A DNA stretch of 64,000 bases, taken from JBFXJF01 sp050175155. GTDB lineage: Bacteria > Bacillota > Bacilli > Tepidibacillales > Tepidibacillaceae. Position numbers and translations under genes: made by a program. Shown here piece after piece: positions 8,399 to 16,427 of the stretch. The notes beneath the pieces were generated by a model. The model worked only from the letters and a program-made list of their open reading frames with translations. It had not been told where the DNA came from and searched no databases. The DNA lies in assembly GCA_050175155.1 (NCBI GenBank), contig JBFXJF010000011.1, positions 1 to 64,000 on the forward strand, written 5' to 3'. Position 1 is the stretch's first letter. The number at the start of each line of letters is the position of its first letter.

Positions 8399-9458
8399 AA
8401 GATTAAATAAGTTAAGAGATGAATTTGCAAAAAATAAGATAGACGCAATGCTTATTACAAGTAAAACAAATCGAAAGTATATAACAGGATTTACAGGAAG
8501 TTCTGGTTATGCTTTGGTTACTCAGGATAAAGCTATTTTAATAACAGATTTTCGGTATATTGAGCAGGCAAAAAATCAGGTAAATGGCTTTGAAGTTATT
8601 ATGCACCAAGGTCCAATAAATGATGCTGTTGCTGACCAAATAAAGGTTAATAAAATAGATAACATAGGATTTGAGCAAGATTTCGTTACATACTCTTTAC
8701 ATAAACAATTCGCGAATAAGCTTTCTAATCTTAATTTAGTCCCTGTCTCTCATATTATTGAAAATCTTAGAATGATAAAAGATCAGGATGAGATTAAACT
8801 TATTAAAAAGGCAGCAGAGATTTCTGATCAGGCTTTTACATATATTTTAAATTTCATTAAGCCTAATATGAAAGAAACAGATGTAAGCATTGCACTAGAG
8901 TATAAAATGAGAGAATTAGGGGCGGATGGTATAGCTTTTGATTCGATTGTTGTCTCAGGGTATCGTTCTTCATTGCCACATGGCACTCCATCTGACAAAA
9001 AGATTCAATCAGGTGACTTTCTAACATTGGATTTTGGAGCTTGCTATATGGGTTATAATTCTGATATGACTAGAACAATTGTTATAGGGAAAACAAGTTC
9101 TAAGCATAAGGAAATATATGATATTGTTCTTGAGGCTCAGTTAGAAGGCGTTAAGAAGATTAAAGCTGGGATGACAGGAAAAGAAGCCGATGCATTAACT
9201 AGAGATATTATAAATAAATATGGCTATGGTGAATATTTTGGTCATGGCACTGGTCATGGATTAGGGATGGATGTTCATGAGGATCCAAGATTAAATCATC
9301 TAAGCGAGACTGTTTTAACTACAGGAATGATTGTAACTGTGGAACCTGGAATATATATACCAGATTTTGGCGGTGTTCGTATAGAAGATGATATTCTAAT
9401 TACCGAATCTGGAGGAGAGATATTAAATCGTTCTTCTAAAGATTTGATTAGCATATAA
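8391..9458 (+). CDS. M24 family Xaa-Pro aminopeptidase (YqhT type)
   Basis: The 355-residue protein consists of an N-terminal creatinase-like domain (residues 1-130) and a C-terminal pita-bread metallopeptidase domain. Dinuclear metal ligands are visible in LDFGACYMGYNSDMTRT (two Asp), GHGTGHGLGMDVHEDP (His), VEPGIYI (Glu) and RIEDD (Glu). Enzymes of this group remove N-terminal residues preceding proline. The TTG start at 8391 overlaps aroQ. The gene sits directly upstream of efp, as in many Firmicutes. EF-P relieves ribosome stalling at proline runs, so the pairing is thematically consistent, but that link is inference. Confidence 0.92.
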   Translation: MNKRLNKLRDEFAKNKIDAMLITSKTNRKYITGFTGSSGYALVTQDKAILITDFRYIEQAKNQVNGFEVIMHQGPINDAVADQIKVNKIDNIGFEQDFVTYSLHKQFANKLSNLNLVPVSHIIENLRMIKDQDEIKLIKKAAEISDQAFTYILNFIKPNMKETDVSIALEYKMRELGADGIAFDSIVVSGYRSSLPHGTPSDKKIQSGDFLTLDFGACYMGYNSDMTRTIVIGKTSSKHKEIYDIVLEAQLEGVKKIKAGMTGKEADALTRDIINKYGYGEYFGHGTGHGLGMDVHEDPRLNHLSETVLTTGMIVTVEPGIYIPDFGGVRIEDDILITESGGEILNRSSKDLISI

Positions 9459-9500
9459 TGAACTTTTTCTATTAAAATAAATTTTGCTGGAGGTTATACT

Positions 9501-10058
9501 TTGATTTCTACTAATGATTTTCGCACAGGGGTAACTATTGAATTTGACGGGGATATTTGGCAGGTTGTTGAGTTTCAACACGTAAAACCTGGTAAAGGGG
9601 CTGCTTTTGTTCGTACAAAATTGAAAAATATGAGAAACGGAGCGGTTCAAGAAAAAACCTTTCGGGCTGGTGAGAAGGTAGCAAAAGCTAGAATTGAAAC
9701 TAAGGAAATGCAATACTTATATAGTAGCGGAGAAGAGTACACGTTCATGGACACTGCAACTTATGAACAGATTAATCTTCCGACTAGTCGCTTAGAAAAA
9801 GAGATTAAATTTTTAAAGGAGAACATGAATGTATACATTGTAGATTATGATGGAGAAATTATTGGTATACAGTTACCAAATACAGTTACTTTAAAAGTTG
9901 TTGAAACTGAGCCTAGTGTTAAAGGTGACACAGCTCAAGGAGCTTCAAAAGCAGCTACACTTGAAACCGGATTAATTGTTTTTGTACCTCTATTTATAAA
10001 TACTGGGGATAATCTAATTATAGACACTCGATTAGAAGAATATGTATCTAGGGCATAA
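9501..10058 (+). CDS. efp: Translation elongation factor P
   Basis: A 185-residue, three-domain EF-P. The N-terminal KOW-like domain carries the modification loop HVKPGKGAAFVR with Lys32 at the tip, followed by two OB domains (signature IIGIQLPNTVTLKVVETEP). EF-P binds between the P and E sites and promotes peptide bond formation at consecutive prolines. The start is a TTG seven bases after GGAGG. It is followed by a strong terminator, so it probably ends the aroQ-peptidase-efp transcript. The Lys32 context matches Bacillus-type EF-P rather than the EpmA-modified proteobacterial type. Confidence 0.97.
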   Translation: MISTNDFRTGVTIEFDGDIWQVVEFQHVKPGKGAAFVRTKLKNMRNGAVQEKTFRAGEKVAKARIETKEMQYLYSSGEEYTFMDTATYEQINLPTSRLEKEIKFLKENMNVYIVDYDGEIIGIQLPNTVTLKVVETEPSVKGDTAQGASKAATLETGLIVFVPLFINTGDNLIIDTRLEEYVSRA

Positions 10059-10063
10059 AAAAG

Positions 10064-10111
10064 ATGCACTCAAAATATTAGTCATAAAGCTAATATTTTG
10101 GGTGCATTTTA
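10064..10111 (+). terminator. Intrinsic terminator after efp
   Basis: A 17-bp stem (ATGCACTCAAAATATTA with its complement, one G-U pair) and a 10-nt loop are followed by TTTT. It separates efp from the convergent acidic protein gene and may act in both directions. Confidence 0.85.
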
Positions 10112-10129
10112 GTAATTGGTGTTTTGTTT

Positions 10130-10429
10130 TTATTCTTCAATCATAATATCTACATTAATATCCTCATTATCCTCAGCAAGTAAATTATCAAAATCATCTT
10201 CAGTATCGTCATCATAAAACTCATTTTCCATTTCGTTCAAGTCTTCATCTATAACGTCAACATAATCTTCCAAATCTATTAAGCGGGTCTGTATTTGTTG
10301 AACGTTTTCATCTAGATTAGAGATAATATCAATTAGCTCAGAATACACTTTTCCATCCTTACTTTCTAACATCTCCATACCTTCTGCCAAACCTTTTAAA
10401 TGTGCTATTTTCTGTTGAACTATATCCAA
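10130..10429 (-). CDS. Small acidic protein with CD1247-type N-terminal domain
   Basis: A 99-residue protein. The N-terminal half begins MDIVQQKIAHLKGLAEGM, then forms a likely coiled coil (about residues 20-68), and the C-terminal third is extremely acidic (EFYDDDTEDDFDNLLAEDNED). This resembles the clostridial family annotated as CD1247 N-terminal domain protein, often found between efp and spoIIIAA. The function is unknown. A TTG start follows AGGAGGG. It is transcribed divergently from spoIIIAA, sharing a 180-bp intergenic region with it. Confidence 0.75.
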   Translation of the reverse strand: MDIVQQKIAHLKGLAEGMEMLESKDGKVYSELIDIISNLDENVQQIQTRLIDLEDYVDVIDEDLNEMENEFYDDDTEDDFDNLLAEDNEDINVDIMIEE

Positions 10430-10536
10430 ATTTTATCCCTCCTATTAAATAACCTATCTTATCAAGTATTATGTTCATTTGTTTTAAAATTATCCTCAGC
10501 TAATACCAAACCAGTTCAAATAGTCTCTATCTTTAA

Positions 10537-10564
10537 GCATAATTTGGTCAAGCAGGCATATGTA
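10537..10564 (+). promoter_or_regulatory. Candidate sigma-E promoter for the spoIIIA operon
   Basis: GCATAAT (-35-like, 10537-10543) and CATATGTA (-10-like, 10557-10564), separated by 13 bp, resemble the mother-cell sigma-E consensus (GnATAWT and CATAnAnT). They lie about 50 bp before the spoIIIAA start. spoIIIA is sigma-E dependent in B. subtilis. The -10 has two mismatches. Confidence 0.5.
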
Positions 10565-10612
10565 TTAATGATGATTTATTATCTATTGAAAAAAGTAAAG
10601 GAGATGCGAAGT

Positions 10613-11587
10613 TTGAAGGAAGAAATATGTCTAATCTTGCCAATATCTATACGTAGCATATTGTTAAAAATCGATCCGAGTATTCAAGAAAAAATTGAAG
10701 AAATAAGAATAAGGGATAATCGTCCATTGGAAATAGTGTATGAGAATAAGCATGCCTTTGTCTCAATAAATGGTGAATTATCTTATAATATAAAACAAGC
10801 TTACCACCCTATAAAGGAGGATATATCAAAATTACTTAACCTAATAAGTAACCATTCGATTTATAGGTTGGAAGAGGAATTAAGAAGAGGATACATAACT
10901 GTTAAAGGTGGTCATCGGATTGGAATCGCTGGTAAGGTGATATTAGAAAAAGGTGAAGTAAAAACAATAACCGATATATCAAGTTTTAATATTCGAATTG
11001 CTAGACAAATAATCGGAGTTGCAGACTCTGTTATTCCATATATATTTGAACTAAATGGTAAAGGTATTCATAATACTCTTATTATTTCACCGCCACAATG
11101 TGGGAAAACAACTTTAATTCGAGATATTGCACGTCAGATTAGCACCGGAACCTTAAATAATGGACATTCAGGTTACAAGGTAGGTATTGTTGATGAAAGA
11201 TCGGAAATAGCAGGATGTGTTAATGGAGTTCCTCAAAACAATATAGGTAATAGAACGGATGTTTTAGATGGTTGCCCAAAAGCTGAGGGAATGATGATGA
11301 TGATTAGATCAATGTCACCTGATGTATTAATTGTTGATGAAATAGGACGTCAGGAGGATTCTTATGCCATCATGGAAGCTAGAAATGCTGGTGTTAAAGT
11401 AATAGCAACTGCACATGGAAGTAGTATTGCGGAGATAATTAAAAGACCTACTATTTCTTCACTAATTCAACAAGAGGTATTTACAAGATATTTCATTTTA
11501 AACAGAAGAAATGAATCTAGATTTATAGAAAAAATTCTAGATGAGAAGTTGAATCAAATATTAAGTAGGGAAAGAAACTATGCTTAA
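10613..11587 (+). CDS. spoIIIAA: Stage III sporulation protein AA (secretion-type ATPase)
   Basis: SpoIIIAA is the ATPase of the SpoIIIA-SpoIIQ channel that links mother cell and forespore. The protein (about 324 residues) has a Walker A motif PPQCGKTT, a Walker B motif VLIVDEIGR and the GMMMMIRSMSPD segment typical of this VirB11/GspE-related family. The start is set at TTG 10613, nine bases after AAAGGAG at 10597-10603. The reading frame stays open upstream to 10400, but that part would overlap the divergent neighbour and has no good start; ATG 10604 abuts the ribosome binding site. The 3' end overlaps spoIIIAB by 8 bp. Confidence 0.96.
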   Translation: MKEEICLILPISIRSILLKIDPSIQEKIEEIRIRDNRPLEIVYENKHAFVSINGELSYNIKQAYHPIKEDISKLLNLISNHSIYRLEEELRRGYITVKGGHRIGIAGKVILEKGEVKTITDISSFNIRIARQIIGVADSVIPYIFELNGKGIHNTLIISPPQCGKTTLIRDIARQISTGTLNNGHSGYKVGIVDERSEIAGCVNGVPQNNIGNRTDVLDGCPKAEGMMMMIRSMSPDVLIVDEIGRQEDSYAIMEARNAGVKVIATAHGSSIAEIIKRPTISSLIQQEVFTRYFILNRRNESRFIEKILDEKLNQILSRERNYA

Positions 11588-12098
11588 ACTAATCGGTGCT
11601 ACTTTAATCATAGTCGTCTCAACATTTGCGGGCTTTTATATAGCGAGAACGTATAAAGAAAGACCATTACAATTGAGGATTTTGCAACAAGCGTTCCAAA
11701 TGCTTGAGACTGAGATTGTTTATGGTTTAGTCGCGCTAGATATCATTATGAAGCATATTGGGGATAGGCTTCCAAAGAATCTAAATTTAATTTTTCTTGA
11801 TATGAGTGAAAATTTACAGAGTTTAGATGGTAGTTCAACATTTAATTGTTGGAAGAAAGCTATTGATAAAAATTTTCAAAGTACAGAATTAAAAAAACAA
11901 GATAAAGAAATTTTAGTTAATTTTGGACAGACGTTAGGTTGTTCTGATAGGGATGATCAAATGAAACATATAAGGTTAACAATAAAAAACTTAGAAACTG
12001 AAGAGATGTTAGCCCGTGAAGAACAAAAAACCTATGAAGGACTGAGCAAGAATATAGGAATTTTGCTAGGAATCTTAGTAGTAATTTTGATTTATTAG
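11580..12098 (+). CDS. spoIIIAB: Stage III sporulation protein AB
   Basis: A 172-residue membrane protein with one N-terminal helix (residues 3-22), a long helical cytoplasmic middle part and a C-terminal hydrophobic helix (about 155-172). It resembles the GspF-like component of the SpoIIIA complex, expected in the mother-cell membrane next to the SpoIIIAA ATPase. It overlaps spoIIIAA, which implies translational coupling, and ends exactly where the spoIIIAC leader begins. Confidence 0.94.
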   Translation: MLKLIGATLIIVVSTFAGFYIARTYKERPLQLRILQQAFQMLETEIVYGLVALDIIMKHIGDRLPKNLNLIFLDMSENLQSLDGSSTFNCWKKAIDKNFQSTELKKQDKEILVNFGQTLGCSDRDDQMKHIRLTIKNLETEEMLAREEQKTYEGLSKNIGILLGILVVILIY

Positions 12099-12110
12099 GT
12101 GGTGAAATAT

Positions 12111-12314
12111 ATGGAATTTGAAGCAAGTACAATCTTTCAAATTGCAGGTATGGGTATAATTCTGGCGATGATTCATACTATTCTAAAACAGGTTGGAAAG
12201 GAAGATATAGCTCACTGGGTAGTTGTATCAGGTTTTGTAATAATTCTATATATGGTGGCATCGTTTGTAGGAGATTTGTTTGAAGAAATGCAAAGAATAT
12301 TTTTATTCAAATAA
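12111..12314 (+). CDS. spoIIIAC: Stage III sporulation protein AC
   Basis: A 67-residue protein with two membrane helices (about 7-25 and 37-55), equal in length to the usual SpoIIIAC of about 66-68 residues. ATG 12111 follows AGGTGGTG at 12097-12104, so the in-frame GTG at 12099, which lies inside that ribosome binding site, is not the start. It is a small integral subunit of the SpoIIIA channel, related to SpoIIIAD. Confidence 0.94.
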   Translation: MEFEASTIFQIAGMGIILAMIHTILKQVGKEDIAHWVVVSGFVIILYMVASFVGDLFEEMQRIFLFK

Positions 12315-12362
12315 ATTTATTAAAATCTAACAGTACATTTGCTCATGTTAGAGGGTGTGAAG

Positions 12363-12752
12363 ATGGAAATAGTTCAGATAGTTGGAATAGGATTTATCGC
12401 AACTATTATGGCAATCTTATTAAAAAATAACAACCCGCAATTTGCTTTTCTAATTGTCGTTATAACCGGAGTAACTATTTTTATTTTTATATTAACTAAA
12501 ATCTCTATAGTCATATCTGTTTTAGAAAGACTTGCTATGGAAGCTAATATAAATATGGTTTACCTACAGACAATATTAAAAATTATTGGCATTGCATATA
12601 TAGCCGAGTTTGCATCTCAGATTATGAGAGACGCAGATCAAGGGGCGATTGCTTCAAAAATAGAGTTAGCTGGGAAGGTACTTATACTTGTTTTGGCAAT
12701 CCCAATAATTAGTGTAATTTTTGAAACAATAATCCAATTCATACCCAGCTAG
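12363..12752 (+). CDS. spoIIIAD: Stage III sporulation protein AD
   Basis: A 129-residue membrane protein with several hydrophobic helices (about 2-20, 28-50, 70-92 and 105-125). The motif IMRDADQGAIASKIELAGKVLIL is diagnostic of SpoIIIAD. The ATG at 12363 follows GAGGGTGTG; an upstream in-frame ATG at 12339 has no ribosome binding site. It lies between spoIIIAC and spoIIIAE in the invariant operon order. Confidence 0.94.
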   Translation: MEIVQIVGIGFIATIMAILLKNNNPQFAFLIVVITGVTIFIFILTKISIVISVLERLAMEANINMVYLQTILKIIGIAYIAEFASQIMRDADQGAIASKIELAGKVLILVLAIPIISVIFETIIQFIPS

Positions 12753-12764
12753 AGGGTGATAGAA

Positions 12765-13931
12765 GTGAATAGCAAAATTTTAGTATTCATAATATTTTTC
12801 TTAATTTTTCTGACCTGTAATTACAATATTGTAGTGGCAAGTCCAACAAATCAAATTATTATTGAAGGGTTAAACAAGGTCGATACGTTTGAAATAGAAA
12901 AGTATTGGGATGAATTAGTTAATGAGTATGGTGGTTTTTTTCCTGATAATCAAAAGGTTTTATTTGATTTAATTCTACCAACTAATAGTTTTGATATTCA
13001 ATCTTTTTTACTTGGACTTTTAAAATATTTTTTCTATGAGATTTTATACAATTCAAAACTAATAGGAACAATAATAATGTTAACTATATTCAGTGTTTTA
13101 CTTCAGCATATTCAAGGGGCATTTGAAAATAGCACAGTAAGTAAAATAGCGTTTTATGTATCTTATATGGTTTTAATAATAATAGCTATTAATAGCTTTA
13201 GTGTTGCAATTAATTTAGCAAAAGATGCTATACAAAGTATGATTAATTTAATGATAGCTTTAATTCCTTTAGTATTATCTTTACTAGCATCCTCAGGCAA
13301 TATTGTTTCAGCTACCTTATTTCATCCGTTAATAATTTTTCTTATTAACATAATTGGGACAATTATTTATAAGGTTGTGTTTCCACTAATATTTTTATCA
13401 AGCTTACTTTATATAGTAAGTTCGATTTCAGATAAATACCAAGTGACACAGATGGCAAAACTTTTAAGAAACGTTAGCATTGGGCTCTTGGGTGTACTAT
13501 TAACAATTTTTTTAGGGGTTGTTTCTGTTAAAGGAGCTTCTGCCTCAATAGCTGATGGGATAACTATTAGAACAGCAAAGTACATTACGAGTAATTTCGT
13601 TCCTGTTGTTGGTAAAATGTTTGCAGATGCAAGTGATACTGTTATAGGCGCATCATTATTGGTGAAAAATGCAGTTGGTTTAGCTGGAGTATTTATTCTA
13701 TTAGTTATTGTGATCTTTCCTTCAATAAAAATATTGGCATTAGCATTTATATATAATTTTTCGGCATCAATAATGCAACCATTAGGTAATAATCCAATTA
13801 CAGAAACTTTAAGCGTAATTGGGAAGAATTTAATTTTTATTTTTGCTGCGTTAGCTTCTGTTAGTTTAATGTTCTACCTTGCCATAACAATCATAATTGC
13901 TGCAAGTAATATTTCAGCTATGATTCAATAG
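12765..13931 (+). CDS. spoIIIAE: Stage III sporulation protein AE
   Basis: This is the largest integral subunit of the SpoIIIA complex, about 388 residues. It starts with a signal-like hydrophobic segment (residues 4-25), followed by an extracytoplasmic region containing KVDTFEIEKYWDELVNEYGG and then at least six membrane helices. The signature GASASIADGITIRTAKYITSNFVPVVGKMF is characteristic. The start is GTG 12765, after AGGGTGAT at 12753-12760. Confidence 0.95.
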   Translation: MNSKILVFIIFFLIFLTCNYNIVVASPTNQIIIEGLNKVDTFEIEKYWDELVNEYGGFFPDNQKVLFDLILPTNSFDIQSFLLGLLKYFFYEILYNSKLIGTIIMLTIFSVLLQHIQGAFENSTVSKIAFYVSYMVLIIIAINSFSVAINLAKDAIQSMINLMIALIPLVLSLLASSGNIVSATLFHPLIIFLINIIGTIIYKVVFPLIFLSSLLYIVSSISDKYQVTQMAKLLRNVSIGLLGVLLTIFLGVVSVKGASASIADGITIRTAKYITSNFVPVVGKMFADASDTVIGASLLVKNAVGLAGVFILLVIVIFPSIKILALAFIYNFSASIMQPLGNNPITETLSVIGKNLIFIFAALASVSLMFYLAITIIIAASNISAMIQ

Positions 13932-13942
13932 GGTGTGAATAG

Positions 13943-14605
13943 ATGATTGATTGGATTAACGAATGGGTAAAAAATATAGTCTTTGTAGTATTGTTAGCTT
14001 CCTTCGTTGATTTGTTGCTACCTAATGCTAGTATGCAGAAGTATGCTAGAGTAGTTCTTGGGATGCTTGTTATCTTAATAATTATTACACCAATTTTAGA
14101 GGTCTTTGGAGATAGCATTTCTATTTCATCTATAACAAAGGAATTTGAAAGTGATTTAACATTAGGAAATACAATCTCAACTCTGGGATCCATAGATTCA
14201 ATAAGGCAAAAAGGAGAACAAGAATATCAGGATAATATTCTCGAGCAGGTTGAAGTTAATATGAAGATCAATCTAAAACAAATACTGGAAGAAAGATTAA
14301 ATATTGTAATTAATAATCTTATATTAAAAACAGAAGTTAATAGCGGCGTATGGGAGATTAATCAAATCATTATCTATGCAACAATCAATGAAAATCTAAA
14401 TACAGTTAAAGAGGATTCAATAAGAATGGTAGAAGCTGTGGGTATAAAAAATGTTGTTGTCAATAATGGAGATACTTTAGTTATTACAAATGAGATAGAT
14501 GAAGAAAATAAAAAAATAATTAGCGATATTAAAGAAATAATTGAAGACGAATGGAACATAAAAAAAGAAAAGATTGCTGTCTATATAAATTCGGATATGA
14601 AGTAA
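13943..14605 (+). CDS. spoIIIAF: Stage III sporulation protein AF
   Basis: The 220-residue protein has two N-terminal membrane helices (about 9-28 and 34-54, with LLPNASMQKYARVVLGMLVILIII between and within them) and an extracytoplasmic ring-building domain (about 90-220). The short linker LPNxSMQKYxRxVxGxLV is the typical SpoIIIAF signature. It is the sixth gene of the operon, 11 bp after spoIIIAE. Confidence 0.95.
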   Translation: MIDWINEWVKNIVFVVLLASFVDLLLPNASMQKYARVVLGMLVILIIITPILEVFGDSISISSITKEFESDLTLGNTISTLGSIDSIRQKGEQEYQDNILEQVEVNMKINLKQILEERLNIVINNLILKTEVNSGVWEINQIIIYATINENLNTVKEDSIRMVEAVGIKNVVVNNGDTLVITNEIDEENKKIISDIKEIIEDEWNIKKEKIAVYINSDMK

Positions 14606-14617
14606 GGGGGATAAGCA

Positions 14618-15253
14618 ATGGTCAAAGAGAACGAGAAGTTCTTTACGAACTTATTTGGAGGTGAGGCCGGTAATAAAAAAAATAAATACTATTGGATGAT
14701 TTTATTAGTATTAATTGGCGTGGCTATTATGATACTATCTTCATTTATAAACATTAAAGAACAGATTCCACCTGATGAGATTGGAACTATAAATAAAGTA
14801 ACACAAGAAACCTCTGGATTAATTGATACTAGCTTAAATCCAAAAACAATTCAAGACTATGAAAAAATATATGAAAATCAAATAATTGAAGCATTAGTAG
14901 ATATGTTAGGAGTGAAGGAAGTAACAGTTGTTGTTAATCTAGATTCCACTGAAGAAATAGTAGTTGAGAAAAATTTACAGGTATCAGAACAGCTAACTAA
15001 AGAAAGAGATAAAGAAGGCGGTACAAGAGATATTACTGATTTAAAAAGGGATGAGGAAGTAGTTATCTATAAATTAAGCAGTAATGATCAACCTTTAATA
15101 GTAAAAACTTTAAAACCAAGAGTTAGAGGGGTAATGATCGTAGTGGAGGGAGCAGAAAATTTACAAACTAAAGCGATGATAATTGAGGCTGTTCAAAAAT
15201 TTTTAGATATATCTCCCTATAAAATTGCGATCCTACCTAAAAAAGGTAATTAA
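14618..15253 (+). CDS. spoIIIAG: Stage III sporulation protein AG
   Basis: The 211-residue protein has a single N-terminal membrane helix (about residues 26-44) and a C-terminal ring-building domain (GVKEVTVVVNLDSTEEIVVEK and RVRGVMIVVEGAEN). In B. subtilis, SpoIIIAG forms a large 30-mer ring in the intermembrane space. The ATG follows AAGGGGG. Confidence 0.95.
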   Translation: MVKENEKFFTNLFGGEAGNKKNKYYWMILLVLIGVAIMILSSFINIKEQIPPDEIGTINKVTQETSGLIDTSLNPKTIQDYEKIYENQIIEALVDMLGVKEVTVVVNLDSTEEIVVEKNLQVSEQLTKERDKEGGTRDITDLKRDEEVVIYKLSSNDQPLIVKTLKPRVRGVMIVVEGAENLQTKAMIIEAVQKFLDISPYKIAILPKKGN

Positions 15254-15272
15254 AAAAATTGGGGGTGTAGTG

Positions 15273-15860
15273 GTGAGGGAAATAAAAAGGAAATCAAGGC
15301 AGACTGTATGGCTTTTAACAATGGTAACAGTAATGATAGTTTTATCAGCATATTATCTATTAAGTGAGCCGTTATTTTCTACAGATATGTGGAGTGCTGG
15401 TATAGAAAATATAAATAAAGAAGTAATCAATGAAGACAATTTAGCTATTGAAGAACTTGATTTACAGGAAATGACAAACAGTTCAGACTATATACCTGAA
15501 GAAGTTTCAAGTAATAGTGACTTTATTTTAGGGATCAAAATGGAACGGGATAATAATAGAAGTAAGCAAATTGATACTTACTTTACTATGATGCAAACAA
15601 ATTTGTCGGAGGAAGCTATACTAGAAATAAATAACAAAATAGAAAACTTGCAAGTCATTGAAGAATCGGAATATGTTTTGGAAAAATTAATCTCAACCGA
15701 TGGTTATGAAGATGTAGTAGTGTTTAGTAATAATGTTAGTGCAGATGTTATTATTCAAACAAAAAAACTTACCAATGAAAATGCAGTCAAGATTATAAAG
15801 TTAGTAAGCGAACGCTTAGTAATACCTGCTGTTAATGTACATATAAAAATTATTAATTAA
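15273..15860 (+). CDS. spoIIIAH: Stage III sporulation protein AH
   Basis: About 195 residues: a basic N-terminus (REIKRKSRQTVW), one membrane helix (about residues 12-30) and a C-terminal YscJ/FliF-like domain that pairs with SpoIIQ across the forespore boundary. A GTG at 15273 follows GGGGGTG. An upstream start at 15225 would overlap spoIIIAG and lacks a site. No spoIIQ gene is in the window, and in many clostridia other peptidases of the same fold take its place. Confidence 0.93.
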   Translation: MREIKRKSRQTVWLLTMVTVMIVLSAYYLLSEPLFSTDMWSAGIENINKEVINEDNLAIEELDLQEMTNSSDYIPEEVSSNSDFILGIKMERDNNRSKQIDTYFTMMQTNLSEEAILEINNKIENLQVIEESEYVLEKLISTDGYEDVVVFSNNVSADVIIQTKKLTNENAVKIIKLVSERLVIPAVNVHIKIIN

Positions 15861-15880
15861 TTTTTATAAATAAGGATTCT

Positions 15881-15922
15881 TAGCTTTAGGTAAAGTTAAT
15901 CCGCCTAAAGCTATTTAATTTG
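15881..15922 (+). terminator. Probable terminator after spoIIIAH
   Basis: A perfect 10-bp stem (TAGCTTTAGG with CCTAAAGCTA) with a 13-nt loop is followed by TTTAATTT. The T tract is weak, so termination may be partial. Confidence 0.65.
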
Positions 15923-15981
15923 CATGAAGTTTGTTGTATAATTCATTAGAATTACTTATATATTTGAATGGAGGAAAAGAA

Positions 15982-16407
15982 TTGCTTAAAATTAGTGAGA
16001 TAAAAGAAATAATAGATTTAATTGATCAATCGAATATAAAGGAAATTGAATTAGAGCACGAAGGAACAAAATTGAAATTAAAGAAATCTGTTGACCATGT
16101 TCAAGAGTCTAATAGTATCGAAAGGAATAACAACCATGTTGTTAGCCAGTCTGTTAGAGCTGAGGAGAATAACCTGTTTCAAATAAAGTCACCTATGGTT
16201 GGAACGTTTTATAAAGCAACAGCTCCGGGGAAAGCCCCTTATGTAAAAGTTGGCGATAAAATAAACGTGGATACAGTAGTTTGTATAGTTGAAGCTATGA
16301 AGTTATTTAATGAAATTAAAGCAGAGGTAAATGGGGAAATAGTTGAGATACTTGCTGAAGAAGGCCAGTTAATCGAATATGGACAGCCATTATTCTTAGT
16401 TAAATAA
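15982..16407 (+). CDS. accB: Biotin carboxyl carrier protein of acetyl-CoA carboxylase
   Basis: The 141-residue protein has an N-terminal helical part (KISEIKEIIDLIDQSNIKEIELEHEGTKLKL in outline), a Ser/Asn-rich linker and a C-terminal biotinyl domain with the EAMKLF motif, the biotinylated Lys being residue 107. It carries the carboxyl group between biotin carboxylase and the carboxyltransferase in fatty acid synthesis. TTG 15982 follows GGAGG. It is 20 bp upstream of accC and co-transcribed with it; accA and accD are not in this window. Confidence 0.95.
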   Translation: MLKISEIKEIIDLIDQSNIKEIELEHEGTKLKLKKSVDHVQESNSIERNNNHVVSQSVRAEENNLFQIKSPMVGTFYKATAPGKAPYVKVGDKINVDTVVCIVEAMKLFNEIKAEVNGEIVEILAEEGQLIEYGQPLFLVK

Positions 16408-16427
16408 GAATAAGAAAGGGGTGCAAA

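Noticed and set aside
10400..10612. Upstream extension of spoIIIAA
   Set aside because: The extension overlaps the divergent CD1247-type gene, has no ribosome binding site and adds a low-complexity leader; the normal SpoIIIAA length is reached from TTG 10613.
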